Below, piece by piece: positions 9,605 to 19,900 of a DNA stretch of 64,000 nt. Both the position numbers and the translations under genes were made by a program. Source of the DNA: Flavobacterium sp. NRK F7 (GTDB lineage Bacteria > Bacteroidota > Bacteroidia > Flavobacteriales > Flavobacteriaceae); NCBI RefSeq assembly GCF_024054195.1, contig NZ_JAMXLB010000001.1:2717524-2781523 (forward strand). The letters run 5' to 3'. The notes beneath the pieces were generated by a model, which saw only the letters and a program-made list of their open reading frames with translations, did no database searches and was not told the DNA's origin. Each line of letters begins with the position of its first letter. Positions within the stretch are counted from its first letter, which is position 1.

Positions 9605-10624
9605 CTATTTTTCTAAATCCTCTTCCTTTTTCATTTCTACATTTTCACCTTCATATTGTGTCATTTCTGTACGAGCATCATAGCCTAACTCTCTTAAATA
9701 TTTGGAAAAGATATCAGTATAGCCATGCGTGCAAATTATTTTTTCAGCACCAGTGGCTTTAATACTGCTTAATAAACCGTCCCAATCACAATGATCGCTT
9801 AATACAAATCCTTTATCTATTGCCCTTCTCCTTCTGGCGCCACGAAAAGCCATCCATCCACTAGCTGTTCCAGTAACAAAAGGAGCCATTTTACGAATCC
9901 AAGTGGTTCCGTGAGCGCTAGGTGGAGCTAAAACAAGATTACCCGATATATCCTCCTTGTTGGTGTCTCTTGTAATTAAAGTGGTTTCTGGTAACGCTAC
10001 CATGGGTCGAATCACATTATTCATGTTTTCTATAGCTCCATGGGTATATATTTTACCTATGTTGGTATCCAAATGTTTCAATAAACGTTGGGCTTTTCCT
10101 AAAGAATATCCAAATAGTATGGAAGTTTTCCCTTCAGCTTTGTTTTCATTCCACCATTGATTAATAGAATGCATGACTTCAGCCTGAGGAGCCCATTTAA
10201 ACACCGGTAATCCAAAGGTACATTCTGTTATAAAAGTATGACATTTGACTACTTCATAAGGAACTGCAATACCATCGTCTTCTGTTTTATAGTCACCGGT
10301 AAATACCCAAACTTCTCCTTTATATTCAACTCGTACTTGGGCACTACCTATTATATGTCCGGCTGGATGCAATGAAAACTTGACATTATTAACTGTAAAG
10401 GTTTCATTCCAATTTTTTCCTGTAACATGAATAGCACCTAATCGATGTTTTATAATCGGTATATTGGTATGATGGGTAATGTAATTTTGATGCCCCCATC
10501 TTGAATGATCGGCATGACCATGTGTAATAATTGCATTTTTAACTGGTCTCCAAGGATCAATATATACATCCGCTTGTGCACAATAAATGCCCTTATTATT
10601 GAACTGTAAAAGAGGTGGGTTCAT
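9605..10624 (-). CDS. Ligase-associated DNA damage response exonuclease (metallo-beta-lactamase/beta-CASP)
   Basis: The 339-residue protein carries the MBL signature HGHADH (residues 35-40), the downstream histidine and aspartate ligands (HPAGHIIGSAQ and FTGDYK) and a C-terminal LSDHCDWDGL segment. It resembles SNM1/Pso2 nucleases that process crosslinks and damaged ends. It is the first gene of the four-gene operon, so its start defines the operon leader. The ATG is 29 bp from the first base of the -7 element of a tandem-repeat promoter. Confidence 0.93.
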   Translation of the reverse strand: MNPPLLQFNNKGIYCAQADVYIDPWRPVKNAIITHGHADHSRWGHQNYITHHTNIPIIKHRLGAIHVTGKNWNETFTVNNVKFSLHPAGHIIGSAQVRVEYKGEVWVFTGDYKTEDDGIAVPYEVVKCHTFITECTFGLPVFKWAPQAEVMHSINQWWNENKAEGKTSILFGYSLGKAQRLLKHLDTNIGKIYTHGAIENMNNVIRPMVALPETTLITRDTNKEDISGNLVLAPPSAHGTTWIRKMAPFVTGTASGWMAFRGARRRRAIDKGFVLSDHCDWDGLLSSIKATGAEKIICTHGYTDIFSKYLRELGYDARTEMTQYEGENVEMKKEEDLEK

Positions 10625-10645
10625 ATATCTAAAATTAATTAAAGT

Positions 10646-10705
10646 TAAAATTAATTATTATGAATATGTAAATATTACATCTTTTCTTTCTTTTCTTATA
10701 TAACT
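10646..10705 (-). promoter_or_regulatory. 21-bp tandem-repeat promoter of the exo-lig-lhr-pdeM operon
   Basis: Read on the minus strand: half-site 1 AGTTATATAAGAA starts at 10705, half-site 2 AAAGATGTAATAT starts at 10684 (21 bp), and the -7-like TAATTTTA runs from 10653 to 10646 (31 bp after half-site 2). The spacing to the -7 element is one base shorter than at most other sites. It is divergent from the FAD-protein promoter. Confidence 0.7.
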
Positions 10706-10733
10706 AACTGTATTGCTATTTAAAATGAATGGT

Positions 10734-10794
10734 AGTTATGTAATTCATAAATAAAATACTGTAACACCTAATCCCTTATAATAAAATACTTTAG
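10734..10794 (+). promoter_or_regulatory. 21-bp tandem-repeat promoter of the FAD/NAD(P)-binding protein gene
   Basis: Half-site 1 AGTTATGTAATTC is at 10734, half-site 2 AATACTGTAACAC at 10755 and the -7-like TACTTTAG at 10787-10794. The geometry is exactly 21 and 32 bp. The leader to the ATG at 10847 is about 50 nt. Confidence 0.7.
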
Positions 10795-10846
10795 ATACAC
10801 TTTTAAAAAGTTACTTTAAAAGTAATGAATAAATGATAAAATTACC

Positions 10847-12643
10847 ATGAAAAACATTGCTATCATAGGAAGCGGAGCAACTTCTATTTATTTATTAAAA
10901 CATCTTTTAGATAAGATGTCCATATTAAAAGAAGAAATGTATTCTATTTCAATTTTTGAAAAGAATGCCATTTTAGGTATGGGAATGCCTTATAATCCAA
11001 TTACTACTGATTTATATAATTTATCTAATATTTCCTCTGAAGAATTACCTGAATTAGAAATCACATTTGAAGATTGGTTAAAAAAACAATCGGTTACCTT
11101 TTTAAAAAAAATGGAAATTGAAAAAGACAAAATAAGCAAAAATGAAGTTTATAATCGTTTGGCATTAGGACAATATTTACAATCACAATACCAATCTATT
11201 ATTCAAAATATAAAAGATTTTGGTATTCAATGCATGGAATACCCTAATACAGAAATAAGAGATATTACTTACAATAACGCAGATAAAATTGTCAGTTTGC
11301 ATTCTTCAACTAAAGTATATGAATTTGATAATGTAATTATTGCAACAGGACATCAATGGGAAGAAGATGACCAAGAAAAAAGTGGTTTTTATGCATCTCC
11401 TTGGCCTATCCATAAAATTTTACCGCAATCAGGTACTTTTCACAATTTTACCATTGGAACACTTGGGGCTTCACTTAGTGCGTTTGATGTAGTCTCTTCT
11501 TTATCCAGAAGACATGGTAAATTTGTAACAGACTCAAAGGGCAATTATACTTACCAACCTTATAAAGGAACCGATAATTTCAAAATTGTGATGCACGCTG
11601 CTAACGGTTGGTTACCTCATCTACAATACGAGCAAGAAGAGCCTATTCGAGAAATATATAGGCATTTTGATAGAAATGCACTTTATGCTGCAGTAGATGA
11701 AGAAGGATTTTTAACCCTTTCCACTTATTTTAGAAAATTTTGTGTTCCAGCATTATCCAAAGCCTTTCAAAAAGACAATCTGACTACACAATCCAAAAAA
11801 ATAATGAATGCTGATTATACTTTTAAAGATTTAGTTATTGATATGGCTAAAAAGCATGAATACGACAATGCTTTTGAAGGTATGCGTGAAGAAATGAAAC
11901 AAGCTTCTGTTTCCATTAATAAAAACAAACCTGTTCATTGGAAAGAAGTCATTGATGATTTAATGTATGCACTTAATTTTCATGCCGAATTATTGCCTGC
12001 TGAAGATCATATTTTTTTCAGAAAAGAAATCATGCCATTTTTAATGAATGTTATTGCAGCGATGCCAATTCCTTCTGCAAAAGTATTACTGGCTCTTTAT
12101 GATGCAAATAAAATCGAAATTGTTCCTGGTTATGTGAACATTTTGGAAAGTCAAGATTTTACAACTATTGAAGTAACACACAATGATAAACAATCGATTC
12201 ATCTATATCCAATGTTTATTAATTGTAGTGGTCAAAGTGCAATTCGTGTAGAGGACTATCCCTTTCAGTCATTAGTTAAAGAGGGTTTTGTAACGCAACC
12301 TGAAGTTCTATTTAAAAAGGACCCAAGGGGTATGGAATTAACCACTATGGAAAAAGAAAAGATTATAAAAAAAGAAAATACCTTTTTCTATGAACTATCA
12401 GGAATCAATATTAATAGTAGTTATTGCCTTGTCAATGCAAATGGAGATACAATTGAAGCGATACAAGATATAAGTTTTGCACATAGCTCGGGTTTGCGGC
12501 CTTATTCGTATGGATTGCAAGCTTGCAGTGCAACGAGTGAAATTGTAGTAGCAAATTGGGTAGCCGCTTTACATAATAAAACCTCACTTGATGGAGAGTT
12601 AAAAGAAGTAAGTAAAATTTATGAACAGGATCCACAATTATAA
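10847..12643 (+). CDS. FAD/NAD(P)-binding protein (YdhS-like)
   Basis: The 598-residue protein opens with a dinucleotide-binding fold (IAIIGSGATSIYLLKHLL, residues 4-21) and continues as the FAD-NAD(P)-binding family found in YdhS-like proteins. A second nucleotide-binding region (VIIATGHQW) lies near residue 165. The substrate of this family is unknown; a flavin-dependent oxidoreductase role is inferred. It has its own leader and promoter and is divergent from the DNA repair operon. dps follows after 115 bp with a separate promoter. Confidence 0.8.
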   Translation: MKNIAIIGSGATSIYLLKHLLDKMSILKEEMYSISIFEKNAILGMGMPYNPITTDLYNLSNISSEELPELEITFEDWLKKQSVTFLKKMEIEKDKISKNEVYNRLALGQYLQSQYQSIIQNIKDFGIQCMEYPNTEIRDITYNNADKIVSLHSSTKVYEFDNVIIATGHQWEEDDQEKSGFYASPWPIHKILPQSGTFHNFTIGTLGASLSAFDVVSSLSRRHGKFVTDSKGNYTYQPYKGTDNFKIVMHAANGWLPHLQYEQEEPIREIYRHFDRNALYAAVDEEGFLTLSTYFRKFCVPALSKAFQKDNLTTQSKKIMNADYTFKDLVIDMAKKHEYDNAFEGMREEMKQASVSINKNKPVHWKEVIDDLMYALNFHAELLPAEDHIFFRKEIMPFLMNVIAAMPIPSAKVLLALYDANKIEIVPGYVNILESQDFTTIEVTHNDKQSIHLYPMFINCSGQSAIRVEDYPFQSLVKEGFVTQPEVLFKKDPRGMELTTMEKEKIIKKENTFFYELSGININSSYCLVNANGDTIEAIQDISFAHSSGLRPYSYGLQACSATSEIVVANWVAALHNKTSLDGELKEVSKIYEQDPQL

Positions 12644-12662
12644 TAGTTAAGGTTCAACTTAT

Positions 12663-12723
12663 AATTATATAAGTATTGCCAAAAATCATATAAGCATTTC
12701 CCTAACCACTACACTTAACTTTG
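12663..12723 (+). promoter_or_regulatory. 21-bp tandem-repeat promoter of dps
   Basis: Half-site 1 AATTATATAAGTATTGCC is at 12663, half-site 2 AATCATATAAGCATTTCC at 12684 and the -7 element TAACTTTG at 12716-12723. The two half-sites match at 15 of 18 positions, showing that similarity extends beyond the TRTAA core. This is one of the clearest examples in the window. Confidence 0.85.
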
Positions 12724-12758
12724 TAATAGATAAAAAAAACCAAATAAAAGAATACATC

Positions 12759-13238
12759 ATGGAAACAATGTTAGCACCAAAAATTGGATTAGAAAAAAAA
12801 GAATTATCACAAAGTATTAAAGATTTAACAGTGGTTTTATCAAACGAGATGGTTCTGTATGTTAAGAGTAGAAAATTTCACTGGAATGTAACAGGTAATA
12901 GTTTTATGGAATTACATAAACTTTTTGAAAATCAATATAGCAAATTAGAAAAAACGATTGACGAGGTTGCAGAAAGGATTAGCAAATTAGGTGGCAAAAC
13001 TATTGGAACAATGAAAGAGTTTATTGAAAATTCAATTCTTAAAGAAGAATCTAAATATGTAAACCAAAATCAAATGCTTGAAGAATTATTAGACGATCAT
13101 GAAAAAATAATTATTCAATTAAGAGAATTCATTGAAAAGGCAGAGGATGCTCATGATGCTGGAACTGCAGATTTTTTAACAGGTGTACTTCAAGATCATG
13201 AATCGAAATCTTGGATTTTAAGAAAATATTTAAGCTAA
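12759..13238 (+). CDS. dps: Dps family DNA-binding ferritin-like protein
   Basis: The 159-residue four-helix protein has the Dps ferroxidase signature: FHWNVTGNSF with the key histidine, then D and E in TIDEVAERI. Dps dodecamers oxidise Fe(II) with peroxide, store the iron and protect DNA during starvation and oxidative stress. Here it is expressed from a tandem-repeat promoter with an A-rich leader of about 30 nt. csbD follows after 59 bp with no terminator in between, so the two are probably cotranscribed. Confidence 0.95.
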   Translation: METMLAPKIGLEKKELSQSIKDLTVVLSNEMVLYVKSRKFHWNVTGNSFMELHKLFENQYSKLEKTIDEVAERISKLGGKTIGTMKEFIENSILKEESKYVNQNQMLEELLDDHEKIIIQLREFIEKAEDAHDAGTADFLTGVLQDHESKSWILRKYLS

Positions 13239-13297
13239 AATTTAGCCAATAAACAAACATGAAAAAAACCAAATATTAATTTTTAAATACAAACATT

Positions 13298-13483
13298 ATG
13301 AACACTACAGAATTAAAAGGAAACTGGAACGAAGTTAAAGGTAAATTGAAACAAAAATATGCCGATTTAACAGATGATGATTTACTTTATGAAGAAGGTA
13401 AAGAAGACGAACTTTATGGACGTATCCAAAAGAAAGTGGGTAAAACCAAAGATGAAATTAAACAATGGATTGCTGAACTGTAA
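13298..13483 (+). CDS. CsbD family stress protein
   Basis: The 61-residue, highly charged protein has the CsbD/UPF0337 pattern ([21 protein letters not shown], then [13 protein letters not shown]). CsbD-like proteins are induced by general stress in many bacteria; their biochemical role is not known. The leader has the same AAAAACCAAAT-type stretch seen before dps and the porin gene. Position after dps supports stress co-expression. Confidence 0.92.
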   Translation: MNTTELKGNWNEVKGKLKQKYADLTDDDLLYEEGKEDELYGRIQKKVGKTKDEIKQWIAEL

Positions 13484-13503
13484 TCTAGTAATCAACTAAC
13501 ACT

Positions 13504-13564
13504 ACTGTCTATGGATTTATTAGTATCTTTTTAAGCTATTAATACATTTATAGACAGTTTTTTA
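13504..13564 (+). terminator. Possible long-loop hairpin terminator after csbD
   Basis: A perfect 9 bp inverted repeat, ACTGTCTAT (13504-13512) and ATAGACAGT (13550-13558), is followed by T residues. The loop is 37 nt, long for an intrinsic terminator, so partial read-through into the AI-2E gene is likely. Confidence 0.45.
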
Positions 13565-13575
13565 TATCAAGAACA

Positions 13576-14706
13576 ATGAATACAGCTATCCAAAAAAACC
13601 ATATTGTAAAAGATTTATTTGCATTTATATTGATTGTATTCATGTCATATATATTGCAAGATTTTTTAATACCTATTTTATTTGCAATATTACTTAGCGT
13701 ATTGGTTTACCCAATAGTAAAATTCTTTGAAACACGATTATGCTTTAATCGAATTGTTTCAATTGTTATTGCTATCCTTATTTTTACCATTATCATTTTT
13801 ATCATTTTTGTTGCTATTGGTATTCAATTTCAAGATATAATGGATAAAAGCGATACCTATTATGATAAAATACTAGAAAAATTAAACATTCTTATTAAAG
13901 AAACTGAAAATTCAACAGGAATTGAAAGTGAAGATATAGTAGGCACTGATAAATTAGAAGTAAAAGAAATTGTAAAACAAAATTCGAATAGAATTTTAAA
14001 TTTTATTACTAGTTCAGGATCGGTAATTAGCGATTTTCTTTTTACGCCCTTGTATATGTTTTTTCTATTATTATATAGAAATTTCCTAATTAGTTTTTTG
14101 TATAAAGCTACAGCTCGTATCAGTACCAAAAAAAGCATGCGTGCAATCTTAAGACAATTATATAAAGTACAGCAAAACTATTTAGTCGGTTTAGTAAGCG
14201 TAATGGGAATTGTCGGACTTTTAAACAGTATCGGACTTTTAGCATTAGGAATAGATTATCCCTTTTTCTTCGGCTTTCTTTGTGCTTTACTCCTATTAGT
14301 TCCTTATATTGGAATTATAATAGGTTCCTTATTACCCGCTTTAGTCGCTTTGGCAATTAAAGATTCGTATTGGTATGCCATTGGTGTAATTGCTATTTTT
14401 GGTTTTATTCAATTTATTGAAGGTAATTTTATTACTCCAAAAATAACAGGTTCCAAAGTATCTTTAAATTCTTTTGTATCAATTTTAGCCATTTTACTTT
14501 TTTCAATGCTATGGGGAATTCCAGGAATGATACTCGCTTTACCTATTACAGCATCATTAAAAGTACTGTTTGATAACTCCGAAAAGTTTAAACCTATAGG
14601 ATTCTTATTAGGTCAAGCCGATGAAAAATACTTTTGCAGTAAAGCGAAAAACCGATTGAAAATTTGGAAAAAAATTAGAAAAAATAAAGCAGTAAATAAT
14701 ACCTAA
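13576..14706 (+). CDS. AI-2E family transporter-like membrane protein
   Basis: The 376-residue polytopic protein belongs to the AI-2E/PerM family (PF01594). Paired N-terminal helices are followed by a soluble segment around residues 90-150 and a C-terminal helix cluster with GNFITPKITGSKVSLNSFVSI and the WGIPGMILALPI motif. Members export small molecules or ions, and a substrate cannot be assigned. It follows dps-csbD and leads a tight plus-strand run: a lipoprotein 10 bp downstream, then MscS. Confidence 0.88.
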   Translation: MNTAIQKNHIVKDLFAFILIVFMSYILQDFLIPILFAILLSVLVYPIVKFFETRLCFNRIVSIVIAILIFTIIIFIIFVAIGIQFQDIMDKSDTYYDKILEKLNILIKETENSTGIESEDIVGTDKLEVKEIVKQNSNRILNFITSSGSVISDFLFTPLYMFFLLLYRNFLISFLYKATARISTKKSMRAILRQLYKVQQNYLVGLVSVMGIVGLLNSIGLLALGIDYPFFFGFLCALLLLVPYIGIIIGSLLPALVALAIKDSYWYAIGVIAIFGFIQFIEGNFITPKITGSKVSLNSFVSILAILLFSMLWGIPGMILALPITASLKVLFDNSEKFKPIGFLLGQADEKYFCSKAKNRLKIWKKIRKNKAVNNT

Positions 14707-14716
14707 TTAAATTACT

Positions 14717-15094
14717 ATGAAAAATAAAATACTTTTTATGATTATGATTCTTTCATTCATTTCATGTTCAGAGAAAATTGTAGGTGAATGGAACGTTCAT
14801 AAATATCAAATTACGAAACCAGGAGTTGAAAATATTACCTTAACAAATATTGGAACCATGACTTTTAAATCGAATCATAAAGGAGAAAAAAATCTTGATT
14901 ATACGGTTTTAGGGATGCAAAAAAAAGACAATGTTTCCTTCACATGGAAACTCACGGAAAACTATATTACTATAGATAGTGAAAATTCCGATTTTGCTAA
15001 AACATGGATTATTTTAGAGAATAAAAATAGTTCTCAAATCTGGAAATCAACGAATGGTGAAAACGAAGTACAAACTTTAGAGCTTAGTAAATAA
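14717..15094 (+). CDS. Small lipocalin-like lipoprotein
   Basis: The 125-residue protein has a lipoprotein signal (lipobox ISC|S at about residues 15-18), followed by KIVGEWNVHKYQI and alternating beta-strand sequence. The GEW start resembles lipocalin-like/DUF4923-type domains, but I cannot assign a family with confidence. It is sandwiched by 10 bp and 6 bp gaps between the AI-2E and MscS genes, so it is part of that operon and probably envelope located. Confidence 0.75.
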   Translation: MKNKILFMIMILSFISCSEKIVGEWNVHKYQITKPGVENITLTNIGTMTFKSNHKGEKNLDYTVLGMQKKDNVSFTWKLTENYITIDSENSDFAKTWIILENKNSSQIWKSTNGENEVQTLELSK

Positions 15095-15100
15095 CACCTT

Positions 15101-15946
15101 ATGAATGAACAGTTAGATAATTTTAGAGCAGCATTACAAAAAAGTTGGATTAATTTCTATGAGGCATTACCTTCCATAGTATTTGCTATACTTATTTTTG
15201 CCATTGGTTTATTAATTATACGAAAATTAAAAGGGTTAGCATATTCGTTTATTGATAAAAGATCCAAAGATCCATTAGTAAGTGATTTTTTAGTGAATGT
15301 AATTGCTTTAATATTAACCATTCTGTTATTAGTAATTTCACTTAGTATTTTAGGTTTAGGAGAAATTACAGATAAAATATTAGCTGGAGCAGGAATTACA
15401 ACTTTTATTATTGGATTTGCATTAAAAGATATTGGAGAAAATTTCCTTTCGGGAATTATTATGGCTTTTAAAAGACCTTTCCGTATAGGAGATCTTATTG
15501 AAATTGATGGTTTTAAAGGAAAAGTAACCAATATGTCTCTGAGAGAAACTTTAATTAAAACCCTAGATGGTAAAGAAGTTTTTATTCCCAATGGTTTGAT
15601 TGCTAAAAATGGTTTGGTGAATTATACTTTAGACGATTTATTACGTACCGAATTTGTTATTGGTCTAGACTATAACGACAATACAGAAGAAGCGTTGCAA
15701 GTAATAGAATCTATTTTACAAAACGAAGAAGGTGTCTTACAATATCCTGAACCTTTTGCTGTAATTGATGAATTAGCCACCAGTACCGTTAATGTAAGAG
15801 TTTCTTATTGGTATATGACCAATGATATTAAAGTTCCTGGTGTAAAACTAAAAAGTAATATTATGCTCAAAGTTTTCAAATCTTTATTAGATAAAGGATT
15901 TGGATTACCTTCTGATATTGTGGAAGTAAAAATGCTTGAAAAATAA
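15101..15946 (+). CDS. Small-conductance mechanosensitive channel (MscS family)
   Basis: The 281-residue protein has three predicted membrane helices in the first 125 residues. The pore-lining third helix contains GAGITTFIIGFALKDIGENF, and the conserved beta domain follows (FRIGDLIEIDGFKGKVTNM, then IPNGLI). It would release osmolytes on hypo-osmotic shock in the inner membrane. The length matches E. coli MscS (286). It is cotranscribed with the AI-2E protein and two lipoproteins. Confidence 0.94.
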   Translation: MNEQLDNFRAALQKSWINFYEALPSIVFAILIFAIGLLIIRKLKGLAYSFIDKRSKDPLVSDFLVNVIALILTILLLVISLSILGLGEITDKILAGAGITTFIIGFALKDIGENFLSGIIMAFKRPFRIGDLIEIDGFKGKVTNMSLRETLIKTLDGKEVFIPNGLIAKNGLVNYTLDDLLRTEFVIGLDYNDNTEEALQVIESILQNEEGVLQYPEPFAVIDELATSTVNVRVSYWYMTNDIKVPGVKLKSNIMLKVFKSLLDKGFGLPSDIVEVKMLEK

Positions 15947-15987
15947 TACTTACTTTTAAAAATTATTATAAACTAAAATAAATTAAA

Positions 15988-16869
15988 ATGAAAAAGTACC
16001 TCATATTCACCTCATTCTTGTTTTCTAGTGCCTTATACTATTCCTGTATCTCTTTGGATTCAGATATCAAACAAATTGATGTAACTGAAGTACAAGAATT
16101 TTCAGATAAATTAGATGAAGTTTCTGGAATGACCTATGTTAATGATACCTTATGGGTTATTCAAGATAATGGCAATCCTAACAAATTGTACCAAGTAACC
16201 ACAGATGGAAAACTACTTCGAGAAGTAAAACTTAATGGTGTTAAAAATAATGACTGGGAAGCTTTAACTTCTGATGAAGAGGGCAATGTATATATAGGAG
16301 ATTTTGGTAACAATAACAATAAAAGAAAAAATTTAGCCATTTATAAAATCAATCGTGTGGATTTAAAAAAAGAAACTATCGATTCTATTCAAAAAATAGA
16401 ATTCTACTATGAAGATCAAGAAGATTTTCCTCCTAAAAAAGATGAGCTGTTTTACGATTGTGAATCTTTCTTATATAAAGACGGTTATTTCTATTTGTTT
16501 ACCAAAAATAGAAGCAAAGATTTTGATGGTACGACTCATATTTATAAAATTCCAAACGAAATAGGCGAACATAAAGCCATTTTATTAAACAAATATGTTA
16601 CTTGTGATAAGTTTACAACTTGTGCTATTACTGATGTAGCAATTAGTCCAGATGAAGATAAAGTAGTTTTATTAAGTAACAAAAGAATGTGGATTTTTTC
16701 TGATTTTGTGGAAGACAATTTCACTAAAGGAAGCTTAAAAGAAGTGCAGTTTAATTCTTTTACCCAACGTGAAGGTGTTACCTTTAAAGATAATGACATC
16801 TTACTTATTTCAGATGAAAAAACGAAGAAAGTAGGTGGTAAAATTTATGAATATAAAATTCAAGAATAG
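15988..16869 (+). CDS. Beta-propeller-like lipoprotein
   Basis: The 293-residue protein has a lipoprotein signal (lipobox YYSC) and a body of repeated strand motifs such as EVSGMTYVNDTLWVIQDNGN, DWEALTSDEEGNVYIGDFGNN and ITDVAISPDEDKVVLLS. These are typical of SdiA-regulated or phytase-like propellers. Acidic loops could bind calcium. It is the last gene of the dps-to-16.9 kb run, 41 bp after MscS, and is followed by a strong bidirectional terminator. Function unknown. Confidence 0.75.
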   Translation: MKKYLIFTSFLFSSALYYSCISLDSDIKQIDVTEVQEFSDKLDEVSGMTYVNDTLWVIQDNGNPNKLYQVTTDGKLLREVKLNGVKNNDWEALTSDEEGNVYIGDFGNNNNKRKNLAIYKINRVDLKKETIDSIQKIEFYYEDQEDFPPKKDELFYDCESFLYKDGYFYLFTKNRSKDFDGTTHIYKIPNEIGEHKAILLNKYVTCDKFTTCAITDVAISPDEDKVVLLSNKRMWIFSDFVEDNFTKGSLKEVQFNSFTQREGVTFKDNDILLISDEKTKKVGGKIYEYKIQE

Positions 16870-16914
16870 TTTTCCTATTTCATATTAATAAATCAATATC
16901 ACTTATATATTTAT

Positions 16915-16951
16915 AAAAAAAGAGAGTAACAGATGAGTTACTCTCTTTTTG
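16915..16951. terminator. Bidirectional hairpin terminator
   Basis: AGAGAGTAAC and GTTACTCTCT form a 10 bp stem around AGATGA, flanked by A and T runs on both sides. It serves both the lipoprotein gene ending at 16869 and the convergent giant gene ending at 16970. Confidence 0.92.
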
Positions 16952-16969
16952 CTTTATTATTATTCCAAT

Positions 16970-19900
16970 TTAGAATCCAAATTGTACTGCAAAAGTAACA
17001 CGTCCTTTATCATTTGGATTTTTAAAATAACCCAGTTTGGCAGTTACCATATTAATTCCGTTTAACCAAAGTGCTCCACCGTATGAAGTATGCCAAGTAT
17101 TTGAAGTATCATTACTGGTCCAAACTCTTCCATAATCAAATCCTCCTATAATTCCATATTTCATTGGAACAAAACTGCGCTTGATACTTCCTAAAGTCAA
17201 TCGCACATCCGAAGTTTGATAAAAAGATTGCCTACCTATAAAACGCTCATTTCGCAAGCCCCGTATACCATTATTTCCACCAATAGCTGCAGCATGATAA
17301 AAATCAAAATTATCATTCGTAATCAGCTTTCCTCTCAATAAGGTTTCAAAAACCAAATTCCCTTTCGTAGAAATTTTATGAGAAAAATTAAATTTACTTT
17401 CTAAAGTGAAAAAATTCTTTTGAGTGTCTTCTAAATTGCTTTTCCATTCTGCTCCTAATAAAAATCCCATGCCATAGGTTGGTAAAGAAACAATATCATA
17501 ATTTTCAAAACCATAACTTATTTTTGTACTTGCATATTGTTGATGCGTAAACACACGTTCTGCAACCACATTTGGTTCACTAATAAAACGATTGGCTGTT
17601 TTTTCAACTTCTAAATCTTCAAATCCTAATTGCCAACTTACCAAACTTCCTTTTTTGCCTACTTTGTTTAATGAAGGATAAAAACTGAAATTTCTTAACT
17701 TAACTCTGTTATAATCAAATTCTATATCTGCATCCAAATCATTGTAGACCGATTCATTGCCATATCCAAAATAATTAATAGTAAAATTTGGACTGGTAAT
17801 TTTAGCATCAATATTAAAATCGAGTGGGCCAACTAATTTTGGGAAATGCCCTTTGTATTTTACTTCAAAACCATTGGTTGCGAAAAAATAATTAGGCGTT
17901 ATAGTATGTTTACTCGTATACGGATTTTGTCTAAAACCATTGTAAATATAATTCATAATTACTCCTAATTTCACACCATCGTCTGGATTAAATCCACCTC
18001 CTGGAATTACAGAAAAAGAATTGTATTTGGCTTTTCTGTAAGTGTACACATTCATTTCATAATCATCACTTAAGCGAGTATTGGTTTTACCATCAATTTC
18101 AAAAGTATTGTCCTTGGTTTTATAATCATAAATCTTCACATTATGACCGTTTTCTATTTTATAAACGTCATTATTTTGACCACCAATAAGCTTCACATGA
18201 ATTTTCGATCTAAAATCGCCTTCTACTATAAATTTATCATCATCATCTAAACCATAAATCCAAATTTCTCTAGTGTCTTTAGAGGTGAACGTACGTTTCA
18301 TAATAAATTGTTCTTCACCATCTTTCTTATTTCTAATCTGAGAAACTTCAATTTCATTTGGACTAATTTTTTTGATATAAAAATCTTCTTTTTTATCTGT
18401 ACCAACAATAATTGCTCTCTTTTCTAATAATTTATGGTATTGAACCGCATATTCTTTTAAATGATCTCTTCTCGATTTTAAATCGGCTTTTAGTTTGTCG
18501 CTTGTTGCATCTTGAACCTCTTTTGGTAATTGCAAAAAGGCATTGTCAATCACAGCATCGGTTAAATTTTCCTGAATAAAAGTGGCTTGTTTTTCCCAAT
18601 CTTCCTTTTTATTCGATTGTAAAAAAGCAATATCCAATTGATAACCTACATGATTCAACCATTTTAAATTTTGAATTTCTGAATCATAAGATTGCATTTT
18701 TCTAAATTCAGGAAGATTAAGAATTAAGCTCATTAGAACGCCACCATATTTAGGAAAGGCTTGATCTCTGTCTTTTGGAATGGGTTTATAAATGACCTCG
18801 TTATCCCCTTTTTTAAATTCCGACCATTTCCATTGATCTGCATGTCGGTCCCAATCTCCTAAAAGCATATCTAAAAGTCGTGCTCTAATAAATGCTTGTT
18901 CATCAACTTGGTATTTTTCGTCTTTTCTTAATTTTTTAAATAAATCATCTGTTCCAATAATATCATCTGGTTTACCAAAGGAAGATTCATCCAATTGACT
19001 ATCCGATTCCCTTTCTTGAACCATGTACAATTCATCACCAAAACTAGAATTGAATTTCCCTAAAGCATCATGTTTGGGTATGTAATACAACTTCGGATTG
19101 GCATGATAAATTCCTATATTCTTTGAAAGATCATCAATTATGAAAGACATAAAAGGGTGTCCAGTTGTGAAAAAATCCATTAAAAAAGTTTCTACATAGG
19201 TATCTTTCAAATCATCTTGTACATATTGATCGGTAAATACAGCCGCTTGAAAAAAACGAGTTGCATTTTTCTTTACTGCTCGTAATACATATTCTTGTTT
19301 CTTTGTATCAATTACGCGTAAAGAATTCGATTGCTGTCCTCCTCCTTCTCTATCTATGGTTAAACCGCCAAAAAGAGTATCAATAGTGGCAACTTTTGCC
19401 GTAATGGGTAATCCATAATAATTACGATAATGCTTACCCCATAAAAAATTATAAAAACCAGATTTTTTAGTTTTCTCTGGTACGTATACGGTTGCTTCTT
19501 TGTATGCCGGAAATGAATTGGGATAATCTTTTGTTTCTGTATTCACAGGTTTTAAAATAGATTGTTTATAAAGCACAATTTCTTTATCATTCTCTTTCCC
19601 ATAAAATGTAAGAATTCCTTCTCCAGTTTTCAAGATTTCTAAAGTTGCAAAACCATTTTTTCCATAAGAGAAATCATTCGGATAAATAGCTCTAGCTGCA
19701 TTTGTTTTGGTTCCAGAACCACTAACAATTTGCTTGACACCATTTTTTTCAATGTATTCCAAACTATGTTCGTGACCCGAAACCACAATAATATTCTCAT
19801 TTTTTTGAATTAAGGTTTGGATGCGTTTGGATAAAGCGGTGTAATCTTTATTCAAAACATCTTGCGAACTGATTCCAGAAGTTTTTCGCAATAAATTGTA

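Noticed and set aside
13259..13279. Tiny ORF MKKTKY between dps and csbD
   Set aside because: Only six codons; the A-rich sequence is a normal leader for this phylum.
13474..13531. Half-site-like TGAACTGTAATC before the AI-2E gene
   Set aside because: It lies at the end of csbD, has no second copy 21 bp on, and the nearby -7 candidate TATCTTTT is at the wrong distance.
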